Of a stretch of 64,000 bases of DNA, positions 34,901 through 46,189 are shown piece by piece (position 1 is the stretch's first letter; the number at the start of each line of letters is the position of its first letter). The stretch lies in assembly GCA_002633005.1 (NCBI GenBank), contig NMRA01000557.1:207513-271512 (forward strand), in the 5' to 3' direction. This stretch comes from Phoronis australis (Eukaryota > Phoronida > Phoronidae). The notes below the pieces were generated by a model. The model was not told the origin of the DNA, searched no databases, and saw nothing but the letters and a program-made list of their open reading frames with translations. The position numbers and the translations under genes were made by a program.

Positions 34901-37052
34901 CTGTTTCTGTTAAAGATCCTTTTTAAATAACACAAATAGAAAGAAACTTGAGTTAAAAATGTTCAAAACAATTACGTCAAAATACCATCACATCAGACAA
35001 CTACCAACCATAAACTGTGTAAATCTGAATAGACTATAGTGACTTAACAACCTTCACCACTGGACTTTATGATTTCATTCATGACGTTTCTGCTTGCTAT
35101 GCCTGTAGTAGGAGGCATACTGTTTGCATGACATGCCACATTCACCACAAAAAGGAGTGTCCTCGTGCTGTGACGCAGTGTCGCATCAGGCTCACTGTTT
35201 CCGTGAAACATTGATCTCAGACAGGACACTGAATCGACTTGGTTTCTGAGCACGATGCTTCACGTGTGTTTTTACTATATTGGGAAAGAAACTCTTGACG
35301 CATGCAACGCGTCAATCACAGGGCTAGTAAAGGTCTTGCATAGTTGTAGTGTCACTGTAGATTATTGGCATGTGGTCATACCAAGTCGTTTTTTTAGTTC
35401 CTGAACGAGGCTCCCCATCACACACTCACACTCCGCAGCAGTTGTGCTACTCTTCAGTTTTTAAGACGTAGACGTTAACACCCTGAAGGACTCGTCGTCA
35501 TGGCTACAGTTCAACTGAAAAAATCAAACGCATTCAGTTGTTTGTTAGTAAATCTCACTTAGAAATAATGAAAAAAACGACGAAATGTAATTAATAATCA
35601 ACCCATCAACTAATTCAGCCTCCGTGTTATTCTAAAGTTATTGACATAATGCTGTAACGTGAAGGACTATTCTGGCCAATGCAGCGAAAAATGTGCGTTC
35701 ATGATCGTTTTTTTTTCGTTCACGATCGCCATAGAGAATTAACGATATCGTTCCCGATTGCCGTCCCACACAAGGACCTGCTTGTATTGGTAAGTATCTC
35801 AAATGGTTTCACACATCATAACTAACAAGGGTGTCTCCAGGGACAATTAAACTATAAACGTCACACGTTTCTTAAGAACCCTGGAATTGCTAATAACAAG
35901 TATAAATTGTCGATTTTACGAGGCGCAAGGCATTTTTCCTAAAGCCATTGCTTTTTGAGCTCTTTATTTTAAAACAATAAGCAAAAGCCAAGTATTATTT
36001 ATGATCCACAACAATGGCTACTCTCTGACGCTTTTCTGTGTGTAGCATTAGTGCCAAAGTGGTCTCTATTTAAGCAGAAATTGACGTCAATTTCGTTTGC
36101 CATTTTTGGTGCAAGGTCTCGTTCTCGATGGCCTTCCGGGCTTTCTCGATCGCGGGTTGGTCGGGGTGGATAATTTGAACAAATCGATAAAAATCTGTCG
36201 CGGTTTGCTCGAGTTTCTCTTACAGGGTGCAAATTTTAGGAAATTACGTGAAATCATCCGTGTTGACGAATAAAAAGTCCGAGGGACACAAATCTTACAA
36301 ATTTCATCGGTTTCTTCTCATGCTCTTTTGCAAGTGTCACGCGCCAGCGCCAAGCGCTTCGCTTAGTCTCGCACTAGCCTTTGCGTAACTCACGTGACTC
36401 AGTTGAAATACTTTGTGGTTATCGCGCACGTGGTGAAAACGTTAATGGTGATTAAAAAAGTGGAGTTGGAATTCTTCGCCATAGTCCCCTTAATTCTCAC
36501 AACTAAGCTTCATCGAACATGTATATAGAAGTAGAAAGGACCAATGAAGAAAGTAAGCGCTTTTAAGTGTGGAATGTATTTTTGACGAGGTGAAAATTCC
36601 TAATCAGTGACCGTTTAAATTTCATGGGACGAAATGCCAACAGAAAGCGATGGGAAGTATTGTAGCCCTTAACCTCCCAACCGAAGGGCTAAGTGATGCC
36701 TAGGGTTGTTTTTGTGCTCTGAATAATCTTGGTGCCTGCTCCAAGAAAACCGTCATTGCTCGATTTATGAATGGTAGTCATATGCTACGCATTGAGTATA
36801 AAGTCAACGTTCCCAACGAAATATGACCCGATTATTCGGTGCTAGTTACATGTAGTTGTTAAAACGTGTGAGTAAACATGAACAATTATTATAATGTAAT
36901 ATTTTTCAGAAATTTTCGGTTCAACGATGTGTCCTTGCTATGAGGCCTTCTTTTGAAGTCATGTATTACATCGACAACACATGCTCGGATGCAGGTGGGC
37001 GATTCAATTTCATTTTATATCAAAAGGTGTGAGGAGATGGCCTCTTAGAACT
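34901..37052. other. No gene recognised; two weak coding-like blocks
   Basis: 35076-35205 plus strand gives CYACSRRHTVCMTCHIHHKK, then ECPRAV, a cysteine/histidine spacing like a zinc ribbon but unassigned. 36100-36232 minus strand gives HPDQPAIEKARKAIENE, related to 28000-28070. Neither is a complete gene. Confidence 0.35.
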
Positions 37053-37695
37053 TAATTCCACTGTGCTTCATTGCGCAGTGGAGGAGACGACGGAATCGGA
37101 GTCGTGGTGTGGAGCAACGCTGCCAGTCGCCTGGGATGTCACGGGAGAGCCATTACTTAGCCATAGGTCTGTTACAATTGCGCCGGTTGCCTGACTCTGA
37201 CACTAGAAATCGGATGAGAGCCCCCACCCCCAAACACACTAAAACTGCACACATTTGAATCTTGTTTCAGCCTTATTATATTAATTAATACAGGGATTAA
37301 TTAATAAACTCAATATTACCTCATGGTCCTGCCGTTAACCACTTTTTTGCACCGGGCAGCCAAGCCCACCCCCNTAATTCCACTGTGCTTCATTGCGCAG
37401 TGGAGGAGACGACGGAATCGGAGTCGTGGTGTGGAGCAACGCTGCCAGTCGCCTGGGATGTCACGGGAGAGCCATTACGTAGCCATAGGTCTGTTACAAT
37501 TGCGCCGGTTGCCTGACTCTGACACTAGAAATCGGATGAGAGCCCCCACCCCCAAACACACTAAAACTGCACACATTTGAATCTTGTTTCATCCTTATGA
37601 TATTAATTAATACAGGGATTAATTAATAAACTCAATATTACCTCATGGTCCTGCCGTTTACCACTTTTTTGCACCGGGCAGCCAAGCCCACCCCC
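37053..37695 (+). repeat. 321 bp direct duplication across an N
   Basis: 37053-37373 and 37375-37695 are the same sequence with about four substitutions and no indels, separated only by the N at 37374. This is most simply two unmerged haplotype contig ends. Apart from that the segment is ordinary, containing ATTAATTAATACAGGGATTA and a C-rich end. Confidence 0.75.
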
Positions 37696-39025
37696 TGCTG
37701 CTAGCCCACCCCTAAATCTGCCTATCGTGGGCAGATTTCCAAAGAACTCCTTCCCGTAAACTCGACTTGCCACGATGCAGAGTCTAGATCAAAAACAGTT
37801 ATTGGGGTTTGTAAACGTTACCAAATGAAAGAATAGCCTCACTGGCTATGAATCTTACATAGCCTATGTCATTCGACAGACATTGCCATATTGCCAACTA
37901 GTAACTGGTCTTGCCTTGCAAATACCTACAATGTCTTACTTCAATATTACCAAATTGGACAGTGGTGCAGTTGATTTGGTGTAGAAATGTGTTTTAAAAA
38001 GTTTTAAAAGTACACACCTGTCTACTATTTTTCTATTATTTATTTTATTCTTACACGCTTTATTAATACAAGTAACATGTACAGGTATGACAGTGCCACA
38101 ATAAAAACATTCACACACTTACGAAACACCCGCCCACACTCCTATCTATCTTTAGCACGTTGGGTGATGTCTAAGGAAATTTGTTATTAGTCAGTTTTTC
38201 CAGGATCCCTGATATTCATCTAACTTAGCATTTTTACTCAAATGCTTCGTTACAAGTGCCATTCTGTGAATAATATTTTAAGTAATTAATTACACTTAGG
38301 CACGTAGCCTATATGAAATATTTTATTATTGTGACAAAATCCAGTTGAAAACTTGTATCTGATTTAGTTGTTCAACCAAAAAACATTGTTTTTGTGTCTA
38401 TAACTACACCCAATTGCACAATTCTACTATCAATAAATGTACCTTTCTATTTTCACATTAAAACATGACTTTTTGTTTAGCTTTGTGACTGAGAGAAAGT
38501 ACACCGAATTTATCTATTCTACTCTGACCGAAGACGGTGGTTACATCTGACGCCAGTTCAAACCGCTCCACTTTACCGGCTAAGCTCACATCCATTAGCC
38601 TACATGTATTGGTAATAACTGGAAAAAGTCATTGACCTAATCACGAATGCGATTTTCATATTTCAGATAACCCGCCGTGGCTTGGCTCACCGTACTCTTA
38701 CGAATACCCGTACTCTTTCGAGAATTCTGACTAAACCATGAGCCGAAATCACCTTGGCGCTTTACTGCTTGAGGTTTGAAAATTTACGAAGCTGCTGGCT
38801 TTCTGTCAAACACTTTGTACCATTGACTTCAAACGAAACATATTCACAAGGAAAGAACATCTATTTAAATATCGTTGTGTTAACGAGTTTGTGCAGCATA
38901 GATTATAGACAACATTTTCGCAACTCAGACATTTTCTTCCGTACTATCCAGACGACGCACTTACCGGAAATAACACCAGGTAATAGCGGAGTTGCAACGC
39001 CGCCATATTGGAAATGGGTCAGAAT
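37696..39025. other. No gene recognised
   Basis: AT-rich. The frame at 38754-39041 has no recognisable domain. The end, GGAAATGGGTCAGAATGTTG, abuts the 68 bp also present beside the left element copy. Confidence 0.45.
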
Positions 39026-39428
39026 GTTGCATTGGGGTTAAGCCGGTAAAGAAGTACGTCGGCAAGCGTGGGGGCAAACCGGCCACAGGGAGCTTATACA
39101 GCACACATCACGAATTTTTGGCCTACCGGTCGGAAATTGGTCGACGACCGGCCGTCGACCGGTCGTCAAGCCGACCAGCAGCCGACCAACAACGGTCGGC
39201 TAGGAGCCGTCTACTGAGTCGCCTCTGTGGTCGGCACTTGGGTCGGCTAAGTGGTCGCCTAGCGTAGACGACCAATTCGGATTAAGCGTGTCCTTGGTCG
39301 GCAATTACCATTTTATGACTTAACGGGTGAACTTTGGCCAAACAGACATTTAACTGTTCGCTGTTCGTTCACCACTGGCAACTCAGGTCTTGACATCGGT
39401 TTATCAACTTTTGTTCAACTATTGAAAG
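39026..39428 (-). mobile_element. Truncated third element copy and shared flank
   Basis: 39099-39428 matches the end of the right copy at 29785-30105 (CAGCACACATCACG through CAACTATTGAAAG) and then stops abruptly. 39026-39098 is the flank that reappears, inverted, at 27319-27388. TA precedes the terminus at 39097-39098. It contributes no coding potential. Confidence 0.75.
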
Positions 39429-40114
39429 AAAATACATGTAGGGACATTGGATTACAGAACTTGAGCTGTTCTCACGAACAAATAAACAGTTGAATTACTT
39501 TTTGATAAGAGCCTCTAGTATGCACTTCGCGTTAGAGTTACAGAAACCTCATTTTAACAACTTCAAAATGAGCTTTAAAAACATGATATTTAGATTTTTG
39601 AAACTTTAAAAAGGAATTTGAGTTATTTTTGTATTGCCATTTTTGCCACTACACCAGACTTGTCATTTTTTGTAACCATACCACTGTTTAATGATTATGC
39701 TACGTTTAAAAGTAACTGCAAGCTACCTTTAAGCCGTGAAACAACAAAAAGCGAAGTTCGTCAGAAGGTAAGCCGAACTTAAACGTCTTAATGATGCAAT
39801 TACGTGCACTAATTTGACTTGGACACAGCCCTGGACCTACAAGAGCTAACTGCTTCACTTGGACAAGATGAGTGTGTCCTTGAACTTTAAACCTGAGTTT
39901 TTTAATCGAAACATTTCTTTCGAAGATTAGAAAAGCGTAAACAGCGCTATCGACTCGACCTACTTTGCTCGGGGAGTCCCACCAGTTGGGACCTACATTT
40001 CATTTGGCGGATTTTAGCGGACGACAGAATAATTATATCGGTGTATTTTCACTGATTTTGTTCGAAATATCCTCACACCTATGCATGATACATATTGTTC
40101 GACTTCAAGGTATA

Positions 40115-40518
40115 CAGTACAGCCACTGAATTATTAGAGTCTCTCCGTTGTCTCTCCGGTCTAGCCACCCGTGACCGTAACCGGAGACAGACGGGAGAGT
40201 GAGGAGTGAATCAACCGTGACAGCTGGCTTGAGCCTAAGCGTGACTGTATCCGGAGCTTACCGTGAGTTAGGCGTGAACGAAGCGCGAGCCAGCCGTGAG
40301 CCAGCTAGGCGTGAGTTTACCTGGTTCGCAGATGAAAAAAGTAATTTATTAAAATTATATAAGTAACTAGCTGTGATGTGTGTATTCTCATAGACTTTTG
40401 CTCATGTGAGGTTTAATTTTTTTGAAATCGTCACGTGCACTAAAAGACCAAAATTTCCGTCTTAAATCTTAAGTCACTTCAGGAAACAGACCTGTGGACT
40501 TTACTTTTCACTCATATT

Positions 40519-40582
<64 letters not shown>

Positions 40583-41509
40583 ATTTGTTCTTTATATAAA
40601 CTAATAAAGAATCTTAACACGCGTGTACATGGCGGAATTATTCAATTACCTTCACGATATGAAGGAGCATAGCATGTCAATTCTGAGCACATTGATTCCG
40701 AGTTCGGTATCATGCGGAGAAAACTGATCTCACCCATGCATTTGACGAGTCAAACAGATGACCGTTATTATTATTTTAGTGAAGAATTACCCCGGGGATA
40801 CCATGTACTCAGTCGAAACGCAATTACTACGGGAAGGGGGCTACAAATAATTGAACTGAACTATGGATTGAGGACTTTTAAGTCAAAACATTTGCTTGCA
40901 GTAAAGGATGGGTATGTCAGAAGGGCGGCCTATTGAAATTTTCTGTACGCCAGTACGGTGCAAAAATTTACAGAGTGACACAATACTTCACAAGATGCGT
41001 AAGCTATTTTTATGGCGAATAACTATATCCACCTGTGACAAGTTTCAAGGAGTCCACAGCCATGCCATGTAAAGATGATTCTGGACACAGAGTCGCATTC
41101 ATTCGTATTTACTAACCGTGGTTACTGTACATGTATGTCGTTGATGGGACTGGCTCTTAAGTCGTAAATTGAACATGTACATGTAAGTGTAACACAAGAC
41201 GAGCTGAAGGAACACGTTTGTATGAACAACACGTGGAATTACAGACTTAGTCGGAACCCAAGTGTGATACATGACTGCTTGCAAAGATACTCTATAATAT
41301 ACTATAATGTCTTTGCAACTTGACCGAAAAGACAGGCAATCAAGACGTTACATGAATTCACTGGTTAGCCCGGTGCCCGACCATGGTTACGACAGCTACC
41401 AAAGGCGTGACGAAAGCGAGTAGGCGTGAGGCGAACGTGACTGATTTCTGTCACGCCTGCTTTCCAGTTGCGCTCCGGTCTGGCCAGGCGTGAGGTAGTG
41501 GCTGTACTT
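40115..41509. mobile_element. 1.4 kb element with CAGTACAGCCACT ends
   Basis: CAGTACAGCCACT at 40115-40127 is inverted at 41497-41508 (AGTGGCTGTACT), with TATA on both outer sides. Subterminal GC-rich iterons (GGCGTGA, CCGTGAG, CTCCGGTCTGGCCA) occur within 200 bp of each end. The interior holds a (TA)n tract and no recognisable transposase. The layout is that of the 5.1 kb family with a different terminal sequence. Confidence 0.55.
40522..40580. repeat. (TA)n microsatellite
   Basis: An uninterrupted run of about 29 TA units inside the 1.4 kb element. Confidence 0.9.
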
Positions 41510-41959
41510 TATACCCAGCTTTGCATGAGCATATCGCATCACTAGCCTTGTCATTTGTCTGGTGAAGGTGAACCCCGTGTGGTGTTAGTTCTTAGGATTT
41601 TCGCAAGCTCCGAAATACTTTCATATAACACTTATTTTTTCATCGTCACCTTTGCAAGTTCCCACGTCATAATCATAGGATTCTTGCCAAAAAGCATCGC
41701 CTGTTGTCTTTGTCGAAGAGTTTTCGTTTAGTGCAAAAAACACGGATCGATTCCACCACGAACGTCGTTTGGCGACAGTGTATTTGCCTCCGACATCTTG
41801 TTTGTTTTTCGGGTGTCACATGACTTTTCGCAATAGGGCGGAGCTTGCGATAGGTGAAATTGACACGTTCACGTACTCTCTCTCTCTAGGTTTAAGAGAA
41901 CAGTTCATTGGTAGCTGTTCCTAATTCCAACACAGCAACCTAGATGTATGGAGGCGGTC

Positions 41960-42610
41960 GTCAAAATACAGGCTGTGTATCGAGCTCCGTTATACCCCGA
42001 AATTTCACACAGGCAGCCAGGGTAGTTCTGCTTGTCACCTCGCCGTGAAACTTATAACGACATATACATGTAAAGCTAACAACCGGAGCGGGGTGCATGC
42101 ACAATCTGAGAATCAACCGACACTCACCTTGCCCATTGCAGCCGTCTTGAAGAGAAAAACAATTTAATAAGCATCATTTTCTTGCAGTATTCTCCGCTCT
42201 CATCAATGAAAAATCTTTCTCAAAGTAGTGCGCCCGTGACACGCGTGCGCACCATTTCTTGAAATTTTGCGGCAACGCAGCAGCAATTCTTTTCTGAAAT
42301 TTGGTTTGCTGGTACAAAAATTATAAGAACTTGCAACGAAATGAAACCAGGTCCAATAATTTGTTGTCACATGTACGCAACCTCGTGGAAAAGAAGTACA
42401 GTTGATTGAAGTACCGGGAAAAAGAATCTGACCAATAGGTGACGCAGTACTTCATGCCTTTGAAAGCCGAAACAAAACACCACACCACAAGTTTAGCAGC
42501 CGATTAATGGTAGAACGCCTCCAAGACCCGTAAATAATTTAGTTTACTCAAGGAAGAGTGTAGTTTTTAATGGATTAATTTTGAGTGAGATTTTGTTTGG
42601 TCAGTTTTTT
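41960..42610 (-). repeat. Diverged relic of the 5.1 kb element interior
   Basis: Colinear, gapped similarity to 30712-31340 of the right copy. Shared landmarks include GTGTGCATGCA / GGTGCATGCAC, TACGCAACCTCG, GATTGAAG, GGTGACGCA, TTTAGCAGC and GTAAATAATTTAG. No terminus is visible on either side, and the frame that is open in the element is broken here. It is either an ancient copy or the genomic source of captured sequence. Confidence 0.55.
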
Positions 42611-42737
42611 TACCCAGCGGGAAGCTGTATATTGAGTACACACCTCTACACTAAAGCCAACTATTTGCGTGACAACGATACACATGTACGCACTCACATT
42701 CTGGCACTTCAGAATATGTTCTTACAACACTTTCTGT

Positions 42738-42840
42738 CGACGGAGGGGGTTGTGGGTCGTGTAGGATGTGGGTCGAGAGACTCATGGGTTGAGGGGTTCG
42801 TAGGGTGTGAGGATCAGGGGGGGATTGACAACAATCCGGC
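42738..42840 (+). repeat. GTCGTGGG-rich iteron arm
   Basis: GGGGGTTGTGGGTCGTG and following imperfect repeats, ending near ACAACAATCC, resemble the right arm of the element at 2838-3775. No partner arm is seen nearby. Confidence 0.4.
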
Positions 42841-44101
42841 TGAGACTCGGGTTTGCTCATACACGTACATGTAAATTGCGCCGCACTGCCGCTACACTCA
42901 GTGCATGCACCCACGGAGTCGTCTGGGAGGGCCGCATGTCTCAATAACCTGCCTGGTGATTGACGTTAATCTGTTACAAGCTACTTGATTTGTCGGCATT
43001 GCATTTATTTAGCATATCTGTAAGGCTGCTTTTTAATATGGCCTAGTTTAGTCTAGCAGCAGTGCTGTTCCTGTAGTTAGAGGATATGCATATACTGTAT
43101 GGCAAGAGGTACCGGTATGTATCGGCCTAGATAAACGTCCGAAGTCCAGTGCATCTTCTCGAGCACAGAATTTTTAACGTAACTCACACAATGTGGGATT
43201 TACATCTATTATCCTGAGACCCCAATATGTAGATTTTTATGATTACCTTCAAGTCTCCCTTAACACCTTTCTCCTATATCTAGAATTCCTTCAAGCTTTA
43301 GTGTTCCGCGTTCACACGACCCTTTTTCTGTTATTGGTTGCCTGTGTTTGCTTTTAATTTCATTAGATTCCATCCAAGAGTGTTCTGTGTTATGCGTTTC
43401 TATTTAAGTCATAGTTTGTATTGTGTCATACGACGCCTTGCTTGCATTTTGGAAGAACTTCTTTATTCCATAACATTGTATTTATTTTTAACTACCACGT
43501 CTGATCATAGATTATAAATTATAGTCTATGGTCTGATAAACAAATCAACCAAATTTGCTTTCGGCGTACCAAACTTTACCTCAAACTAGCTTCGAAATCA
43601 CACCATACGTGTATACAATTGTGAGCGAAAAATTACAAATACACTTCAAGATACAATGTACAGTGTATTCCTCATCAAGATTTTACACTGATCTTAAAAT
43701 ACGATCTAAAAAAGTCTAAAAGTTTAATAAACCCACCTATCGTGCATGTTTTACTTCCTAGTGTATAATAGCGTTCCTTGAACTAGAGCATGCATGTTTG
43801 TTTTAGGAAGCACATGTTTGAATAAATTATAAAAAGCGGATGTACAGTGCATAAAATGTGCATGCTTAGTTTTACCACGTATTGCTCTTAGAAACAAATC
43901 ACACAAAACGCATTTTGTTAATGGTTGTAAACCACTACAAACTGCTTTTATCGATACATTTAGCGTTCAAGTTAGTATACAGTATTCAAACCTAGATTGC
44001 TTATACATTTCTCCGCAGAGAACTGGAAGTTGGCGAGTGGCTTGTGTTCGGATCAGAAAATCGTTTGCCACGAGTGACTAGAAGTTTGCTCTGTTCTGGA
44101 A
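42841..44101. other. No gene recognised
   Basis: A quasi-palindrome lies at 43503-43534 (GATCATAGATTATA / TATAGTCTATGGTC). Otherwise nothing supportable. Confidence 0.4.
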
Positions 44102-44841
44102 ACCATTTCCGTTATAGTGTACTCAGGAGCCGGAACTTTAACCAACGACCTTTGAACTGGATTTTGTGTTTTCGTGTTTTCAATATCTTAACTGAGGAAT
44201 ACTCTGCGCTTTTGAGTTCACGTGACGTTTTTTATTTTTAAGCGACGCAAGGTTACGCATTTAGAAACTAGCTCCTGTTGTTTCTATCAGAAATTAAGAC
44301 AGCCCCGAAGATACATGTATTGATATGCTATTTTCTTTTATCAAACCTAAGCCAGTCCGATGTTTGACTCTCAGGCTCAATTTTCAATTCGTATATGCCC
44401 GCCATGGACACATTTCAATTCAGTCTAGCTCAGAATTGTTACGGTTGTGGCATGCATGTGTCATTTGCGAAANACCCTTTCGTTGCAGTGTACTCACGAG
44501 CCGCGACTACAACCAACGACCTTTGAACTGGATTTTGTGTTTTCGTGTTTTCACTATCTTAACTGAGGAATACTGTGCGCTTTTGAGTTCACGTGCTTTT
44601 TTATTTTTAAGCGACGCAAGGTTACGCATTTAGAAACTAGCTCCTGTTGTTTCTATCAGAAATTAAGACAGCCCCGAAGATACATGTATTGATATGCTAT
44701 TTTCTTTTATCAAACCTAAGCCAGTCCGATGTTTGACTCTCAGGCTCAATTTTCAATTCGTATATGCCCGCCATGGACACATTTCAATTCAGTCTAGCTC
44801 AGAATTGTTACGGTTGTGGCATGCATGTGTCATTTGCGAAA
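44102..44841 (+). repeat. ~370 bp direct duplication across an N
   Basis: 44102-44472 and 44474-44841 are near-identical apart from diverged first ~50 bp and a short indel, and meet at the N at 44473. As at 37374, the simplest reading is overlapping contig ends or two haplotypes placed in series. The open frames here (44325-44633, 44694-45149) duplicate each other for this reason and have no domain. Confidence 0.7.
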
Positions 44842-45124
44842 GAATACTAGTGTTAGCTGGTAAATCACCTCCTAGAGAGAAGCATTTGAAGGTGCTGTGG
44901 TTTTTGATCCCGGCATCGTTTCAAAAAATTTCAATAAAAACCACAAAAACGTTGATTGTCGTTTCAGTGCAACGGCAAACATATACAATCCGTCTCAATC
45001 TGAAAAGTAGGTCCTCAAAAACCTTCCCTTCAGCTACACCTACATGTATGGATTCTACACCGTTTCGATTGAACCTCTCCATTGCTACGGTGGACAGTCT
45101 TCGAGTGTGCATCGCGTACCATGA

Positions 45125-45560
45125 CTGTGCTCACCATACACTGGCTTAACAGCAACGAAACAAGCCGAAATCTTCGGCCAACGGGGTCGTATTTCTGCGG
45201 TGCCAATTTAGCGTTGCTGTCAACGCTTGCCAGCTTTTATGCCAATAATTACATGTATAGAGAGCACAAAACGTAAACTTTGATGTATTGCGTCTTCATG
45301 TACGCGCGCCTACTCCCCAATATACCAAGACTTACGGTACACATACATGTACGCATAGACGCTGCAATAAAAATTGAAAAGCTGAAGTATGATTGTCTAC
45401 GTTAGTCTACAACTCTCACAGCACTACCTAACTGCTACTTTCCAAAGCATGTAGTCCAGATCATCAACAACGGATGTTTCTCAATAAATATGTAGACATT
45501 GTTTATATCTTGGTAGAAAATGAATCTAGAGGACTTTGCCCAGTTATTAATGGTCAAAGT
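45125..45560 (+). repeat. Dispersed repeat family, copy 2
   Basis: Related to 7735-8110 and, at its end, to 8625-8645. Shared blocks include ATCTTCGGCC, GGTGCCAATTTAGCG, ACAGCACTACCT-type sequence and CAATAAATATGTA. Confidence 0.55.
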
Positions 45561-46189
45561 ATTTAAAATCTTCCGCCTTAAAAGTAAATACAACTGAAAT
45601 GCATGTCGTTCTATTGCTTTTCGTCCACATTTCGAAACTGTTTCGGTAGCCATCACGTGATCACACTACTGTAAATAGTTTCTGGTTGATAGTGCCTATT
45701 AGATTTTCCAGTATAGGCTTGAACACTGTTGTGAAGGAATTCTAGCATTTTTATCTCAGTGATTATTGTCCTAATTTTATTGTGATGGACACCATAAAAA
45801 ACAACAAAAGGCGTGGGCTCAGATACGCTCCGTATACAAACTCCACTAAATGAGCAATCGACACCTAACTTCAAAGATAAACTCAGTCAACAAATTTGAT
45901 TAGGAGAAGACATCCAATTTGAAAACCTTGACTCAATGCACGCAAAGAGTTCTTTGATCTCGCGCACCTATAAACTTTATCCAGTTTTCCGTTATGAAAG
46001 TAGAGACTGCATCATGCGGATCGTGGACTTCATCTCAGCGTGGGTTTGGATGGCTCGTGTTACATGTACATGTTAATGTTTCCATACATGTCAGAATGTT
46101 TAGTTGTACCCAACTAATCCCAACTTATCTCAACTTATCCTGTCATCACAACTGATGCAAGCCTGTTGCTGACATCATGTTTGTTATCA
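45561..46189. other. No gene recognised
   Basis: Nothing supportable until the minisatellite. CCAACTAATCCCAACTTATC near 46110 is a degenerate relative of the repeat in inverse orientation. Confidence 0.4.

Noticed and set aside
44325-45149. Plus frames of 102 and 151 codons sharing the same N-terminus
   Set aside because: They repeat because of the duplication around the N at 44473, and show no domain or splice context.
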